NCBI RefSeq assembly: GCF_025602895.1
Contig: NW_026516207.1
Span: 496,001 to 560,000, forward strand
Origin: Polychytrium aggregatum
Lineage: Eukaryota; Chytridiomycota; Chytridiomycetes; Polychytriales
Length of the DNA: 64,000 nt
Direction of reading: 5' to 3'
A model generated the notes under the pieces. The model saw only the letters and a program-made list of their open reading frames with translations. It was not told the origin of the DNA and searched no databases. Each line of letters opens with the position of its first letter. The stretch's first letter is position 1. Positions 51,015 through 62,900 of this stretch are shown here, piece after piece. A program made the translations under genes and the position numbers.

Positions 51015-51724
51015 TCCCGATGGGTCCTGGTGGCCCTTTGGCTGCGGCGTCACGACCACTGTGCCAACCCGATCCCGCTGCTGCCTGCTCGCCCACCGCG
51101 GCCTCTGCTCTAAATCCATCGCGCTGTCTCGCCCCATAGTCCTGCTCGCTCACTCGCGCAGATCGCCCTTCCTCCTCGCGGCGGTGCTGCTCCAGCATGT
51201 CCGAAACCTGCGCCGAGAGGCGTTTGGGCTGAGGGTGCAGCTGTCCAATCTCCGCCAGCCGACGACAGCCGCGGTCCTCTTGCGCGATCCCTCCCTCTTG
51301 CTTCAGACCAGCGCGGCAGCCTCTCATGATCCCGACACATCCAAAGCGCACGCACCTCGGCAGCCCCCCGGCAGGGGCGATGGCAGGATCGAGTCGCTGC
51401 TCCTCACATCCGCCAGCGACAGCTGCCGCCGAGTGCTCCCATCGGCTTGTCCAGAAGGTCTCTGCAGATGGGGATGGCTGAGCCCGAGAGGCGGGGGGAA
51501 TCGTAGGTACTGTTTGCGTCGTTCGCGATCGTCTCTGCCCATCGCCAGCGCAAACGCATATATATGTGGGCTGGGACGCTGCCCTCGCTGGCCTGCTCGT
51601 TTCGTCGCATGCAGATACATCGCACTCGCCGCCTCCTGCCGACTCTCAGCCGCCCGAGCCCATATCCGTGCCGCCCCAGAACCAGTCTCCCAGGCCCGCA
51701 TTTCCATAGTTCATCCCAGTCGCC
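51015..51724. other. intergenic 3' of PARP1
   Basis: About 700 bp, GC-rich, no supported gene; should contain the promoter of the next gene, including an ATATATAT patch at 51555-51565. Confidence 0.4.
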
Positions 51725-53222
51725 ATGATCGTGCAGCCGATGCCAAAGTCGCTACCGAGGCTGTGGGCGATTTTGCTGGCCGCCCTGTGCATCAGCTGTC
51801 TCCCGATCGGAACCTTTGCGTTCCCGCAGCAGTCGCCAGCCCCAACTGTCGCCCACCACAAACGAGACGACTGCTCCTCGGCGACCATCCCCACACCATT
51901 GCCGACCACCACTGTTCCCGCGATCGCATCGGCCAGCACAACGTACCTCACCAGCTACTACTGGACAACGATCGTCGCAACAACTACCGTCAACGGCGTC
52001 ACGACGGTGACGCTGGTGCCGTCCGCTGTACCGACAGTCGTTCCGGTCATCTTCAGCGGCGACATCTCCTTCGGTAAGGAATCAAGGAGCACACGTGTAT
52101 GTCGATTGCTCCAGCCCGATGGCGGTTGATTGGCGATGCTCACTGCGGTTGTTCGCTGGGGCTGCCCATCCTCTGCATCACACCCAGGCATGGGTCCTGT
52201 CAACGCCGCCACAGTGATCTTGGGCGTTTTGCTCATCGTGATTGGGGGCGTCTTGCTCTTCATGGGACACCGCCTCTTCCGGTTCACGCTATTCCTGGCC
52301 GGATTCGTATCGTGGGGTAGGTGCCGAGCGTGCCTTGCTGCTCCGCTCAAGGATCTACAAGTATGATGCGTCGCTGTCCGTCAAGAAGGCCAGTGGGGAA
52401 TGTGTGTGCTTGTATTAACGTGACGTGGGAACTCGTCCCCCCCCCTGTCGATTGCTGCAGGTGTCCTTGCCTACGTTGTCATATCGCATATCGAACCCCC
52501 AGAGGGCTGGCCGAACCGAGAATGGATCTACCTCGGCGGATGTGTCCTGGCTGGCGCCGTCGGCGGAGGGCTCTACGCCTGGCAGTGGAAGCTTGGCTTG
52601 GTCGGCATCGGTGCCCTGACCGGCCTGTCCTTTGCTCTGTTTCTGCTGTCGTGGAGGACCGGAGGACTGGTCGACTCACTGGCAGCCCGATATATCATCA
52701 TGGTCATTTTCGTAAGTTGGCGTCTTTGACAAGGCTGCAGGCCTTATTATGGAGAGGCAACAGCCGACTGGGTGCCGGAGCCGGGGGGGGTGTCGATCAG
52801 GCTCCATTCTTTGCAAAGCCGATGACCCTGCAGCGATATCGGCGGACATTGGCTCGTCATAACAGAAATATTGAGTTTTTGTCTCTCCAACATCGGCTCC
52901 TGCCAGGTTATTATCGGAGTTGTTGTGTCGTTCTACTTTGAAAAGCACGTCATCATCCTCGGGACATCGCTGGTTGGCGCATTCGCCATCGTCGAGGGCT
53001 TTGATTTTTTCCTCAACACTGGATTTTACCAAGCCTCGCGGGTGTTTTTCGCCACAAATGCCATGAAGAGCGTCGGGACGTTTGTGTGAGTATCCGGGAC
53101 TCTCCGAGGAAGGAAGGAAGGAAGGAAGGAAGGGAGAAGGGCACTTTGAGTGTACTGATGACGCCTGCCCACTTTAGCGAAGGAAATCAGCCCCGCACAG
53201 GAACTAACTCTGGGATGGTTTA

Positions 53223-53269
<47 letters not shown>

Positions 53270-53425
53270 CCTTCTGCATGTTTTTTTCTTGTAATATCGT
53301 TCCCAACCAGGGTCAACAACAACGTCTACGGAATGCTCGTGGCTGTGATTATCTTGTGGATCATTGGCATTTTGGTGCAGTACCGCATCAATCGCGGCAT
53401 CAGCTTCGTCTCCAAGAAAAAGTAG
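51725..53425 (+). CDS. DUF4203/TMEM198-like multi-pass membrane protein
   Basis: Exons 51725-52073, 52188-52316, 52461-52711, 52907-53085 and 53311-53425; phases close to 340 aa. Signal peptide at 1-32 (LWAILLAALCISCLPIGTFA), a Ser/Thr-rich lumenal stretch to about residue 115, then about seven hydrophobic segments: VILGVLLIVIGGVLLFMG, FTLFLAGFVSWGVLAYVVIS, WIYLGGCVLAGAVGGGLYAW, LVGIGALTGLSFALFLLSW, IIMVIFVIIGVVVSFYF, IILGTSLVGAFAIVEGFDFF and VYGMLVAVIILWIIGILVQY, ending in a KKK motif. Signal peptide plus a seven-helix block with the G-x-x-G-rich pattern and the aromatic FEK..IILGTS region fits the DUF4203 (TMEM198/TM7SF3-like) family, whose role in fungi is unknown. The C-terminal KKK could act as an ER-retrieval signal. 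Confidence 0.8.
53103..53266. repeat. two intronic microsatellites, (GGAA)n and (CT)n
   Basis: The last intron of the DUF4203-type gene (53086-53310) holds a GGAA/GAAG run at 53103-53133 and a (CT)n run at about 53225-53266. Confidence 0.93.
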
Positions 53426-54472
53426 CCAATAGCATTCATCCGGCAAGCATACTCACATACCAGCATGACATCCTGTCATCCAGCCTCCCAACTCACACCA
53501 GCGTGCTGTTCTACTCTGAGAACATCGGGGAGAGGGTCACGCACTCCCCCACCCTTAGATTCGTCGACTCGATCTTCCTCTCCTTTCATCCATTCTTTCT
53601 TGGCTTTGGTTTTGCCAGCCATGTTGCCGTTCGAGCTACAGTGCAGCAGACTTTTCTCGCAAAGGCATTTTGTCTCGTTTTGGCCTTGCGGTGAATCGCG
53701 GGATTGTCAGAGAAACAGCAAGCAATTCATCGTCTGAGTGACTCTGGATCCATTGGCTGTAACTCTTGTGGTGCTCGGCAGGGACGTCCTGTTTGGGCAA
53801 GCGGGTGGGCCAGGCCTTTGGGATCCTGAATACATGTCCGTCTAGTCATCTCGCACGATGTGCATCCAGAAACCCTCGGAAGAAACAGGCAGGAGCGGAG
53901 TATATTCGACTATGGTACAACATTCATCGCCCAAAGCCGCCCAGGCGGCGGCGGAGAGAGCAGCACGAGCGGGTATCGGCCGATACGATCCCGGTGCACA
54001 GACAAGGGTCCATTCTCGACTCTGTGTGGATTCGGGGCGGGGTGGAAGTGCGCTCGGCTCCGCTCCGGACGGTCGTGTGCCCACAGCGGCGCTTCGGCTC
54101 GGCCGGTTGCTTCCCACACACGATACTTGCGGAGGAAAGAGGAGCGGCAGAGTTCAGCCGAAAGCAAGACACCCTCCGTAGTGATGCCTGCGGATATCAT
54201 CGAGCCTGGGGCCAGCAGGTAGCCGAGGTCAAGCGTATTTTGGCATAGGGCCTGGTGCTTGGCTGAGGGCCAAGCCATAGAGAGGATGGGCAACAGACGA
54301 TTTGGAGCATCGTTTGGAGAAAGTTGCCGAATTAATAGACTGTTCTTTGTTCGGAGTACTGTGGGCCGCAGCGGAGATAGGGAGCAGGCTGGCCATATTG
54401 GACAGACACATGAGCAAAACAAAGATAGTTCGAGGATAGTCAAGTGATCAAGGTTTCAGCCCGACACCACCC
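53426..54472. other. convergent intergenic region
   Basis: About 1 kb between convergent genes. A TTGGCTGTAAC sequence at 53752-53762 resembles the TIR-element end but no second end was found. No gene supported. Confidence 0.4.
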
Positions 54473-55735
54473 TTAACTTGACGACAAGTCTCGGCGGGCG
54501 GGTGGGGTTCCTCGTCTCCCTGATGAGCCCGAGCGTCGAGCGGGCCGCTCTTGATCCAGATACTGCTGTGTGCCCGAGTGGATGCGTGGGATGTGGCCGT
54601 CTTGGGGTTGGCGGGCGGCGGGCGCAGGCTTGTCGAGGGCAGCCCTATCGCCGTGGTCGGATCCCGTGGAGCGCTTCCGTTGCGAAGGATGTCGAGTCGA
54701 TCCCGTTGCATGGCCCGGAGCCGCAGGCGGGACGTTCGGAAGCGGGCTGCGCTGGCCCAGAGCAGGAGGATGCTCCGGAATAGGCGAGGCATTGCGCGAG
54801 GGACCTTGGCTTGCAAAGCCCGAGGACCACGGGATGCTCTTGAGCCCCAAGGCATCGCGGCGGGGCTTGGGCTCGTGAAGCAGATCGTGGCGGAGCGAGG
54901 AGGTCCCGTGGTCTCCCAGGCCAAAGGTGGAGGAAAGGACATGCAGCGCCGAGCCGAGGGGGGATTCGTCCGAAGGAAAGAGAGTAAAGTTCGAATAGGT
55001 CTCTGGGAGCTTGCTTATGCGGTGGATGCTTTCGGCGATGGGATTGACGCCGGTCCTGGTGACGAGGGACTGGTACTCCAGCCCCAGGCGCTCAGACTCG
55101 CGGCGGATGCGCTCGACTTGATGCTGCTTGGCCAGGTCTCGCTCTTCGGTCAGGAATTGCTGTCGCTGCAGCTCCAGACGAAACTGGGTCCGACTGGAGC
55201 GCAGTACGGGGGAGCGTGCGGTGGGAGAGGAAGGCGGAGTCGCCAGCAGCTCCGGGCCGCTGCCGCCAGAGGACGAATACAGGCCAACGGGGGTAGTCGG
55301 TGCTGAGCCGATGCTGCTTGGATATATCTCTGAGTTGAAGTTGTAGTGTCCGTAGGAGCCCAGATGAGCAGGGGCAGGCGCAGGGGCAGGCGCTGGTGCT
55401 GGCAGAGCCGGATATGGCTCGTGACGGGTATGCAGGGGCTCTGCGGCCCTGGGATGCTGATTCGAATAGGCATTTGGAGGCAGAGGCGGAAGGGTATCGG
55501 GGGCATCGGGGCCGGGCTTGTGTCGTGGCGGTGTTGGTGGGCGGTAGGCTATCCGCGGCGAAGCCTGCTCTTCAGAGATCGACTCTTTGGCATCGCTGTT
55601 GGACGGAGGGGGGCCATTTGAAGAGTTTGATGACCCGGGAAGGCTATCGGGATGGTCGTGGTCCATGGCTGGCGAATGGTGGTGGTGGTGGTGGTGGGAT
55701 GCTGGTGATGGATGCGTCTGGGACCGCCCGGACAA
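54473..55735 (-). CDS. intrinsically disordered protein with one coiled coil, unknown function
   Basis: Single-exon 420-aa frame, not recognised. N-terminus has a seven-His run (residues 14-20), then Pro/Ser-rich sequence with PPTPPRHKPGP and an (AP)n run (PALPAPAPAPAPAPAH, about 110-125). A likely helix or coiled coil at about 185-225 is the best-ordered part: TQFRLELQRQQFLTEERDLA then KQHQVERIRRESERLGLEYQ. The C-terminal half is again disordered and basic, ending RRGTPPARRDLSSS. No membrane segment or catalytic motif. Disorder plus one coiled coil suggests a scaffold, but no function can be assigned. Start uncertain between the first ATG and MDHDHPDS at residue 24. Confidence 0.62.
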   Translation of the reverse strand: MSGRSQTHPSPASHHHHHHHSPAMDHDHPDSLPGSSNSSNGPPPSNSDAKESISEEQASPRIAYRPPTPPRHKPGPDAPDTLPPLPPNAYSNQHPRAAEPLHTRHEPYPALPAPAPAPAPAPAHLGSYGHYNFNSEIYPSSIGSAPTTPVGLYSSSGGSGPELLATPPSSPTARSPVLRSSRTQFRLELQRQQFLTEERDLAKQHQVERIRRESERLGLEYQSLVTRTGVNPIAESIHRISKLPETYSNFTLFPSDESPLGSALHVLSSTFGLGDHGTSSLRHDLLHEPKPRRDALGLKSIPWSSGFASQGPSRNASPIPEHPPALGQRSPLPNVPPAAPGHATGSTRHPSQRKRSTGSDHGDRAALDKPAPAARQPQDGHIPRIHSGTQQYLDQERPARRSGSSGRRGTPPARRDLSSS

Positions 55736-56982
55736 TGCGGGGGGGGGAGTTCAAAGTGCCGATAGAAGATCAATGCGGGGACACGAAGATGGACCGAAAA
55801 CCCCAGCAGGAGGACAGAGGGCGATGGTCCTTGGCGGGTGGGAAGGAGGGGCGGCGTTCGACGACAGATGGGTGGCCGGGGTGGCCGGGGTGGCCGGGGT
55901 GGCCAGGGTGGTGGGAAAGAGGCCACGGCGCGAATGACGCAGCGACCGGTGATGATGCAAGCCGCGAGGTGGTGGCGGAATAGACAAGCAGACCGGACAT
56001 GACAAGTGGCAGCGATGGGACCGGGGGAGCTCACCTGATGATGGGTTTGTGGGAAGCGTGGACAGCTTGGCAAGGCGGAGGGCAGCGAAGGGCAGCGAAG
56101 GGCAGTGGCGACGGAGCGGTAGGCCGATGGCCGAGACAAACCTCGGCAAGATCAAGACCAAAGAGCGATGGACGAGTCTCGAGGGCGATGGACTTGGTCT
56201 TGAGGGCGATGCGAGGCAGACAGCACAAGCAATGCGAGGCAATGCGAGGCAGTTCGAGGCAATGCGAGGCAATGCGAGGCAGTTCGAGGCAATGCGAGGC
56301 AATGCGGCCGCCATTGCCGCCCAATGTCGTTTGTGCCGCCGTTGCCGCTTGGCCCGGCCGGATGCATCCGGCTGCAGCTGGCTGCAGCCAGCAGCCTCTG
56401 TGGCGCCGCGCAGCTGCCCGCGCGGATCGAGCCGCAGAGTGTGTGTGTATGGCGGCACGCGCGCTGGTTGGCTGGCGCTGTATGGAGCGGCGGAGCCCGA
56501 CGCGCCGCGCACGTGCGTGTCCAGGAGCCACGTGAGTTGTAACGTGGCGGGCGGACATTGCTTCGGGGCGAGAAGGCCGGCGAGAGCGGCCTCGGTGTGG
56601 CCTCGCCGTCGCCGACAGACCTTGCCAAATCCGGCGTGACCCCGTGCTGGGCTGCGCGGTCGGAGATTGGCTCGCGGGTCTGTCCTGTGAGGCGAGGGGT
56701 GCCATCGCCTGGCTGCTGGTTTGCGTGCTGGTTTGCCTGCTGGTTTGCCCTGCCGGTGTGCCCGTTGGACTCTTTGCCCTGCTGGACTCTTTTCTGGTCC
56801 TGCTGGACTCTCCTCTGATCCTCCCGCCGACCTTTCCGGTTCGTCTCGCCGCCTTGGCTTTGCATTCTGCTGTGCAATCGTCCCATTCGTTGTCTGCCCA
56901 TTCATTCGACTTTTGCTCGCCCAGCCCCAATTCATCCCACCTCATCTCCCTCATCCCATCAACCCATCCGCTCTCCTGCTCC
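55736..56982. other. divergent intergenic region with short repeats
   Basis: About 1.25 kb between divergent genes. Contains (GGCCGGGGT)n at 55872-55908 and repeated GGCAATGCGAGGCA units at 56230-56305. Long open frames on both strands here are low-complexity and unsupported. Confidence 0.45.
56230..56305. repeat. AATGCGAGGCA short tandem repeat
   Basis: Roughly seven units of about 10 bp (AATGCGAGGC and AGTTCGAGGC variants). Confidence 0.85.
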
Positions 56983-58587
56983 ATGAGTCTCCCTTCGTCC
57001 TCCAGCATCTCGCTGGGTGTCGCCGCCTTGGGCTGCTCGGCCCTGGCCACATACTATCTCGTAAGTCGCATTGCCGCTGGTACTGCCGTCGCATTTTCAC
57101 CCCTCTCCCAGCTCTGCCACGGCGTTGCTGCAGCATCCGACACTAACTTTGATCCCATCATCTCGTCCTTCCCACATCGACTTGTCCATGCGAATTCGAT
57201 TCTCCCCATGATAACATTACTCCTTGATCCCACACCAACTCTGTGCGTGCTCCGCCTCGAACATCGACACCTCCTGATACAACACCGCACGACCACATAC
57301 CGCCCCGGCATTGTCATCGCCCTGATCAACCCTCATCCTCGTGGTCGTATTCACCACCAATGTCAAGTTCTTTGGGTCGCCCGTCACCCGCAAGCTGCAT
57401 CTCGGCACCCGTCGCCTGGCAGCGTCGCCCAAAGCCTCAGCCTCCCTGCATTCGTCGCTCTTCCGGGCCCAGTCCGCCGTTCCCTCAGACTCGGACCATC
57501 CCAACGACCTCATCTCGCTGCCCTCGGAGGTCTCGGGCCCCTCGGCCTCGTCATCGCCCCGTCCCCAGCCGCTGAACTCGCCCGGCAACGTCGCCGACCT
57601 GTCTGCGTCTATCTACAACATCACCAACTCGGTCCTGCTGACGAGCTCCTGGAACTTTGTCGTCAATCAGTCAATTGTCGTCTCGCCGCCGATGGGGCCG
57701 ACCGGCGAGCATCCATTCCAGCTGCCGCCGCAAATCTCGATTGACGCCCCCGAGTCGTCATCCCCCCACGAATTCCAGGTCTCGTCCGGCCAGCTCTCGC
57801 CCGACGAGGACTCGGCCGATCCCTTGATTCCCGCCACCATCCCGAGCTCCTTCGACCCAGCCGCAGGGTCGCCAGCCCACCGAGTCTTTGAGTACCTGCT
57901 CGATCCAGTGACCTTTTATTCACTCAAGCTCAGCCCGGAAGGGGCCGTGATCGAAAAGTCCTATGCCTCATTCCTCACCTCGGTCGTGGACTACGTCGCT
58001 CACGAGGTCGCGGCACCGCCGGATGAGTACCAGGTCGGCTCCGATGTCAAGTTTATGGAGGGTGGCAAGAACGAAATCTACTACACCCTCGTCCACCACC
58101 GCCCTCTCAAGCCCGACTCCAACGCCCGGCACTCTGCTGTCGGAACCCTGGTTCTTCGAACCTTTTACGAGGAGACTCGCGATGCCAAGGTAAGCCCAGA
58201 CAAGCGGTGCGGTCCCTCCCTCGGAAGCTATCGGAAAGAGCGCTGTCGCTATCGGTTGCTATCGGTCGCTATCGGTCGCTGTCGGGAACAGCGTGCTGGT
58301 GGCTGCCGCTCGCTGCCTGCGTCCGCCTGTGATTCCGAGCGCTTGTCCGAGCGGGTCCAGCGAGTCTTGGCGCGAGCGCCCGCTGCGATGGCGAACTAGG
58401 ACATGTGTGACTCGGCGGCGCTGCATGGCTGCGGTGACTCAGAGGCCTGGGGCTGATCATGCATGGGTGCGGTCCATGTGGCTTGCGTGCACTTCATGGG
58501 AATGTCTCTCGCACGTGGAAGCGTTTCATGGGCTGAAAGCGAGGAGCGTCCTGCTCCTCACTTGCTGCCGCCACCGATATTACTGCC

Positions 58588-58654
<67 letters not shown>

Positions 58655-58938
58655 CGAGCACAAGCTGACCCCTGTCCGTCAATCTGCAGACGGTCTATGT
58701 CATTCAGGACAAGTTCACGATGCTGCAGTCCACGCTCGTCGCCCAGTACGTCATCTCGGACGAGCTCAGGCTGATCGAGGAGGACAGCGCCGAGGTCGAT
58801 ACCGAGTTTGTCATCGTCGACGCTTCTCTGCAGATCTACGGGCCGACCGTCCCGGCTTGGTGGATGGCCTCGGTGGCTCCGAAACAGTTCCAGAAACGGC
58901 TTGATGCCCTGCAGGTCAAGCTGGATGGGCTTGCTTGA
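56983..58938 (+). CDS. unrecognised protein, N-terminal membrane anchor likely
   Basis: Exons proposed: 56983-57060, 57368-58189 and 58690-58938, giving about 382 aa. Exon 1 encodes a hydrophobic N-terminus (SISLGVAALGCSALATYYL). The middle is Ser/Pro-rich; the C-terminal 180 residues look folded: FEYLLDPVTFYSLKLSPEGA, DEYQVGSDVKFMEGGKNEIY, then after the last intron TVYVIQDKFTMLQSTLVAQY and WWMASVAPKQFQKRLDALQV. No family recognised. The last two introns/exons are well supported; the first intron is not, because the hydrophobic sequence LILVVVFTTNVKF just before 57368 has no AG acceptor ahead of it, and part of exon 2 may start earlier. A 500-bp intron (58190-58689) carries a CTG array. Confidence 0.6.
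58582..58651. repeat. intronic (CTG)n trinucleotide array
   Basis: About 22 CTG triplets in the last intron of the unrecognised gene, close to its acceptor. Confidence 0.95.
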
Positions 58939-59948
58939 TGGAATGGCAAGGGCTTTGACCGGCGCACAGTCGCCCGTCTCGGCATAATCCACACGAGATG
59001 GGCAGATTCATCTTTGCTGCGGCCTCCCACTACTCGGGTTTCGCTGACGAGCGCGTGCCATGGATCCCGCAAACCTCCCAGAGCCCTTCCGGCTGGGGTT
59101 TTGTGCGTTCGAAACCGGATTTTCTAATTGTTTGTGTTGGTGGTACCGCTTCTCCCTCCACCCTCCTCCCTCCTCCTCCCCCTCATCCTGTCCCCGACCT
59201 TCTTTGGCTGCGATTGACCGTGCTTCTCCCACCTTGCTCGCTCGACTTTGGTTTTGTACATTTGCGTTGGCAATCGGCCGAACAAAATACCACCCCACCT
59301 GTCAGCTGGAGTGAGCTTTCTTCTTGGGTGATCCCTGCCGGTGCGCAAATCCAGTCGTAGCCAGCGCACGATCCATTCGGTCACAAGCCAAGATTTCGAG
59401 ACCGGTAGGAGCAGCGGCAGTCAACAACTGGGAATCGAGGAGGAGGCGGATCCAGAGAACACAGAGAGGCAAGCCCGGAACAGAATGGCTTCCGAGGGAG
59501 GGGAACAGATGGGAGTTCGAAGACTTTGGAGGATTTATTTGTTTGTTCAATCTCGTCTCAGCTCAAGTATCTGACAAAGGCGGTTGTTGGGAGGGCAGGC
59601 CGAGAGGCGGGAGGGAAGAAAAGAAGTTAAGCGAAGTGAAGGGAAGGGAGGAAAAGAGCTCAAGAAAGGCACGAGTTCGATCGGAGAGGAAAAGAGAACC
59701 GATAAGCAGTGGAGCGCACGAGGCAAAAAAAAAAAAAGAAGGGGGCGAATGGTGAGAAGAGAGGGTAGAAGAAAAACAATCAAAGTCGAACGACAGGGTG
59801 AGAGCGATTGCAGGCCAGACATGTTCGTCGGCTGAGCAGTAAAGCGGTGGGAGGTAGGCGTTAGTCTCTTTCTTTCGGAAGGGCGAGGAGGGGGGGGTAG
59901 GCAGCCAAAAAGCAGACAGAGAAGGTATGTGTCAAGGCTCTGTTTGCT
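58939..59948. other. convergent intergenic region
   Basis: About 1 kb; purine-rich on the plus strand from 59580 to 59780 with a 13-base A run near 59727. No gene supported. Confidence 0.4.
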
Positions 59949-62900
59949 CTATTTTGTGGTGCCCTTGGGCCAGATGCCGATGGCCTCGAAATCAGTGACA
60001 ACGGCGCGCAGACTCTCTTCCGTCAATACGGGGTGCTTGTAGGTGAATCCAAAGACCTTCTCGATCTGGATAGACATGGATGGCCAAAGGAAGATCAGTC
60101 GCGCGTGAGTATTGATGTAGGCTTTGATGCGCCATAGGGCGTCTGATGCGCCACAGCAGAGACGCAGCAGTCCTCGGTGCAGGCAGACCATGCACGCGAG
60201 AGTGGACATTGCCAATGCAGGGCAGACAACGGATCTTTACCTTGGAGCCGTCGATGCTGGTGGCGTTGTCCTTGAGCAGCTCCTTGTCGAGGTAAGGAGT
60301 CAGAGGGGTATTGGCAACACCGCCGTTTTTGCACAGATCCGACCAGGGCTGGAGATGCTTATCGTTGACGTCCTCAGTGACCGAGTCAAGGTTCAGCTGT
60401 AGCAGCACAAGTGTGATGTCAGAAACGAGGGTTGGTCCAGACATGTGCCGGTGCTATTATGGCTCGTTGAGCAACGAATCTCTCGCAGATATCGTCGATG
60501 GATGCATGCGGCAGGCAGAAACAGTGTGTTTCGGAGGCTCAAGAACGTTGAAATATCCTCGGACGCCAGCCAGCAAGAGCTCCTGCCGCGGGCCAACCTC
60601 GCTGCGATCTTGCATACCTTGGCAAACTGGCTGATGACAGTACCCTGATATCCAGTCTGGATACCAAAGATGGCTTGGATGTGCTCGTTGATCGAGCCCT
60701 GGTCTGTTTGGTCAAGCAAGGCCATTAGTGACGGCCGGTCATTCCGCGCACATGGAATCCACGACCAAAGAGGAGCGGGGCAGGCGTCGCTCCGCCATTG
60801 CTACCCCCGCGAGGGCCACGACTAACTCAATTCCCGACCTGTGTCCGACTTGTCAGCCAAGTTGTAAATCTCGGCAGTTCCAGGAGCAAGAGGGGTGGTG
60901 CGGCCACCCTTCTCGGCAGGAGACGCAGTGACAGCCCAGAGGGCGGTGGCCTGGGAGTAGCAGAAGATTTTGGCACGAGGAGAGGGAAGATTGACGTTAG
61001 AGACGTGCTCGAGGCGGCTGTGGATGACGTACGTGCAGCACACCCACGACAAACACGAACCACATCGTAAACATGGACGGTGTTGATCTTCAGATCCTTG
61101 GTCCACAGCAGCTTCATCTCTTCTTGCAGCTGGCGATAGACAGCACCGATGATCAGGCGGGGAGCTGATGGGGCAAAAGCGACGAGGGCGGTCAGTTGCA
61201 ATCCCAGCCGGCGTACGATTGCGGCATTGCATCGGTGGTGGTGATCCAGAAAACGCTTCCGGAGCAGAATCGCCACTCACTGATGCCGAGGATGTCGTTA
61301 GGGCCGTAGACGACAGCTGGTCTCAGAATGATAAGGTTGAGACTGGTATTGCATACCAAACAGAGAGATGCAAATCGATTTTAGTCGAGTCGCGCAGCGG
61401 CAGCAGCATCGGCGGCATGTCAGCGGAGAATGAACATGGTCGGTACCGGCACGAACGTGGGATGCACGCGGTGCTCCAAAACGCACGACCAAGCGAAGCG
61501 AGCTGGGCATATGCGGGACCGACACACCGTCCGAGCCGGCTACGGAAACAGAACTGGCAGCCGAGATAGAAGCGGCACTCGAGATCGACCGGCTTACCCG
61601 GGAATCTTTCGCAGGTCCTCCTCAGCCTTCAGCTTCATTTTCGCAAGCTGAGTCCAGGGCTTCAGCTTAGACTCCTCGGTAGAGGGTCTCTGCCAGATTG
61701 AATCCAGTCCAATTGAATGGAGTTGGATTGAGATGCAACCGGCGCACATCCGAGACCAAAGCCGGTGCACCAATAAATAGCATGCAATCAAAGCCACGCG
61801 TGGATGAAATGGAAGATTGCAATGAGCAAGTGGTTCGCAGCAAGCTCAAGATCGAGACGCATCAGTAATCAGATCCACCGCGCCGACCAGTGAGCTTGGG
61901 GAGGAGAGGGTGGCTTGTGAAGAGGCATTTGTCGCTGACCTTATCGGACTCATAAACCTGAGCAGTGCTGACTTCAACAAAGGCCTTGACCTTTCGCTTG
62001 GCGGCCTCGTTGCCAACCACCATGGCGACCTGGTAAACCTTATCGTGATAGACCTGCAGAGATGCGCGCATAGTTTGGAGACAGTGCAGCGTCGCATTGT
62101 GCAAGCGTGATCATGTTTGGGAACAACGATAGGTGGCGAGGGGTTGCGATTCAGTTCGATTCAGTTCGATTCGATTCAATTCGAGTTTGCATAGCCGGCA
62201 AAGAAAGTAGAGCCGGGCACGTTGGATCGGATTCAGGCCATTGGGGAGGGAGTCGCGTTCGACGAGGTGGGAATAGGGGAGCCATTTCGATGGACCCATG
62301 GGTCGGCCAGGTTGTACAGAGCGAGAGCGGGATTAGTGTGGACGAAGCCAACACTGCCTGACCACATCACCGTACCTCGAAGCCAACACTGCACGGCGCA
62401 GCACTTGTGCATGTGCGATTGCCATGCGGTGGGTGGCGAAAGGGTAGCGGTGGTCGCAAGAGGGACTCGGTGGTAAACACATAGGGGCACATCCCACCGC
62501 AAACCAGGACGTGCACCGCCCACGCTGATGCCATTACCTCCTCGGTCTGGCCGTATTTGGTCTCGGCAGCCAGGTTGAAGACGTAATCGAATTCGGAGCC
62601 GTCATCCAGGGCAAAGGCTCGCTCAGCAGAAGCTGGGGTGATTGCAGGATATATCGTCAGCGCAACAACAAGACAGAGTCGAGCAACGGAGGGAGGGTCG
62701 CGAAATAAGGGGGTATGGGTGCAGGTCGGTGGCGACAAAGTGGGTGGGGTCTGCGTAAACGGAACCAAGGGCCGACGTCGGGCGCGGCCTCTTGTCCAGC
62801 GAATGATGTGCTTGGTGGCTTCCGAACGCCGGATGCTGACGAGTGGAGGCCGACCACGACCGATGCTGGCTCTGGAGCAGTGGTTCTCGGGGCATTTTTG

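Noticed and set aside
53735-53766. Fifth TIR-element copy, based on CATTGGCTGTAAC
   Set aside because: Only the outermost dozen bases match; the AAAATGAAATGGG part and a second end are absent.
55736-56935. Long open frames on both strands between 55.7 and 57.0 kb
   Set aside because: Low-complexity, mutually overlapping and generated by short GC-rich repeats; no splice or motif support.
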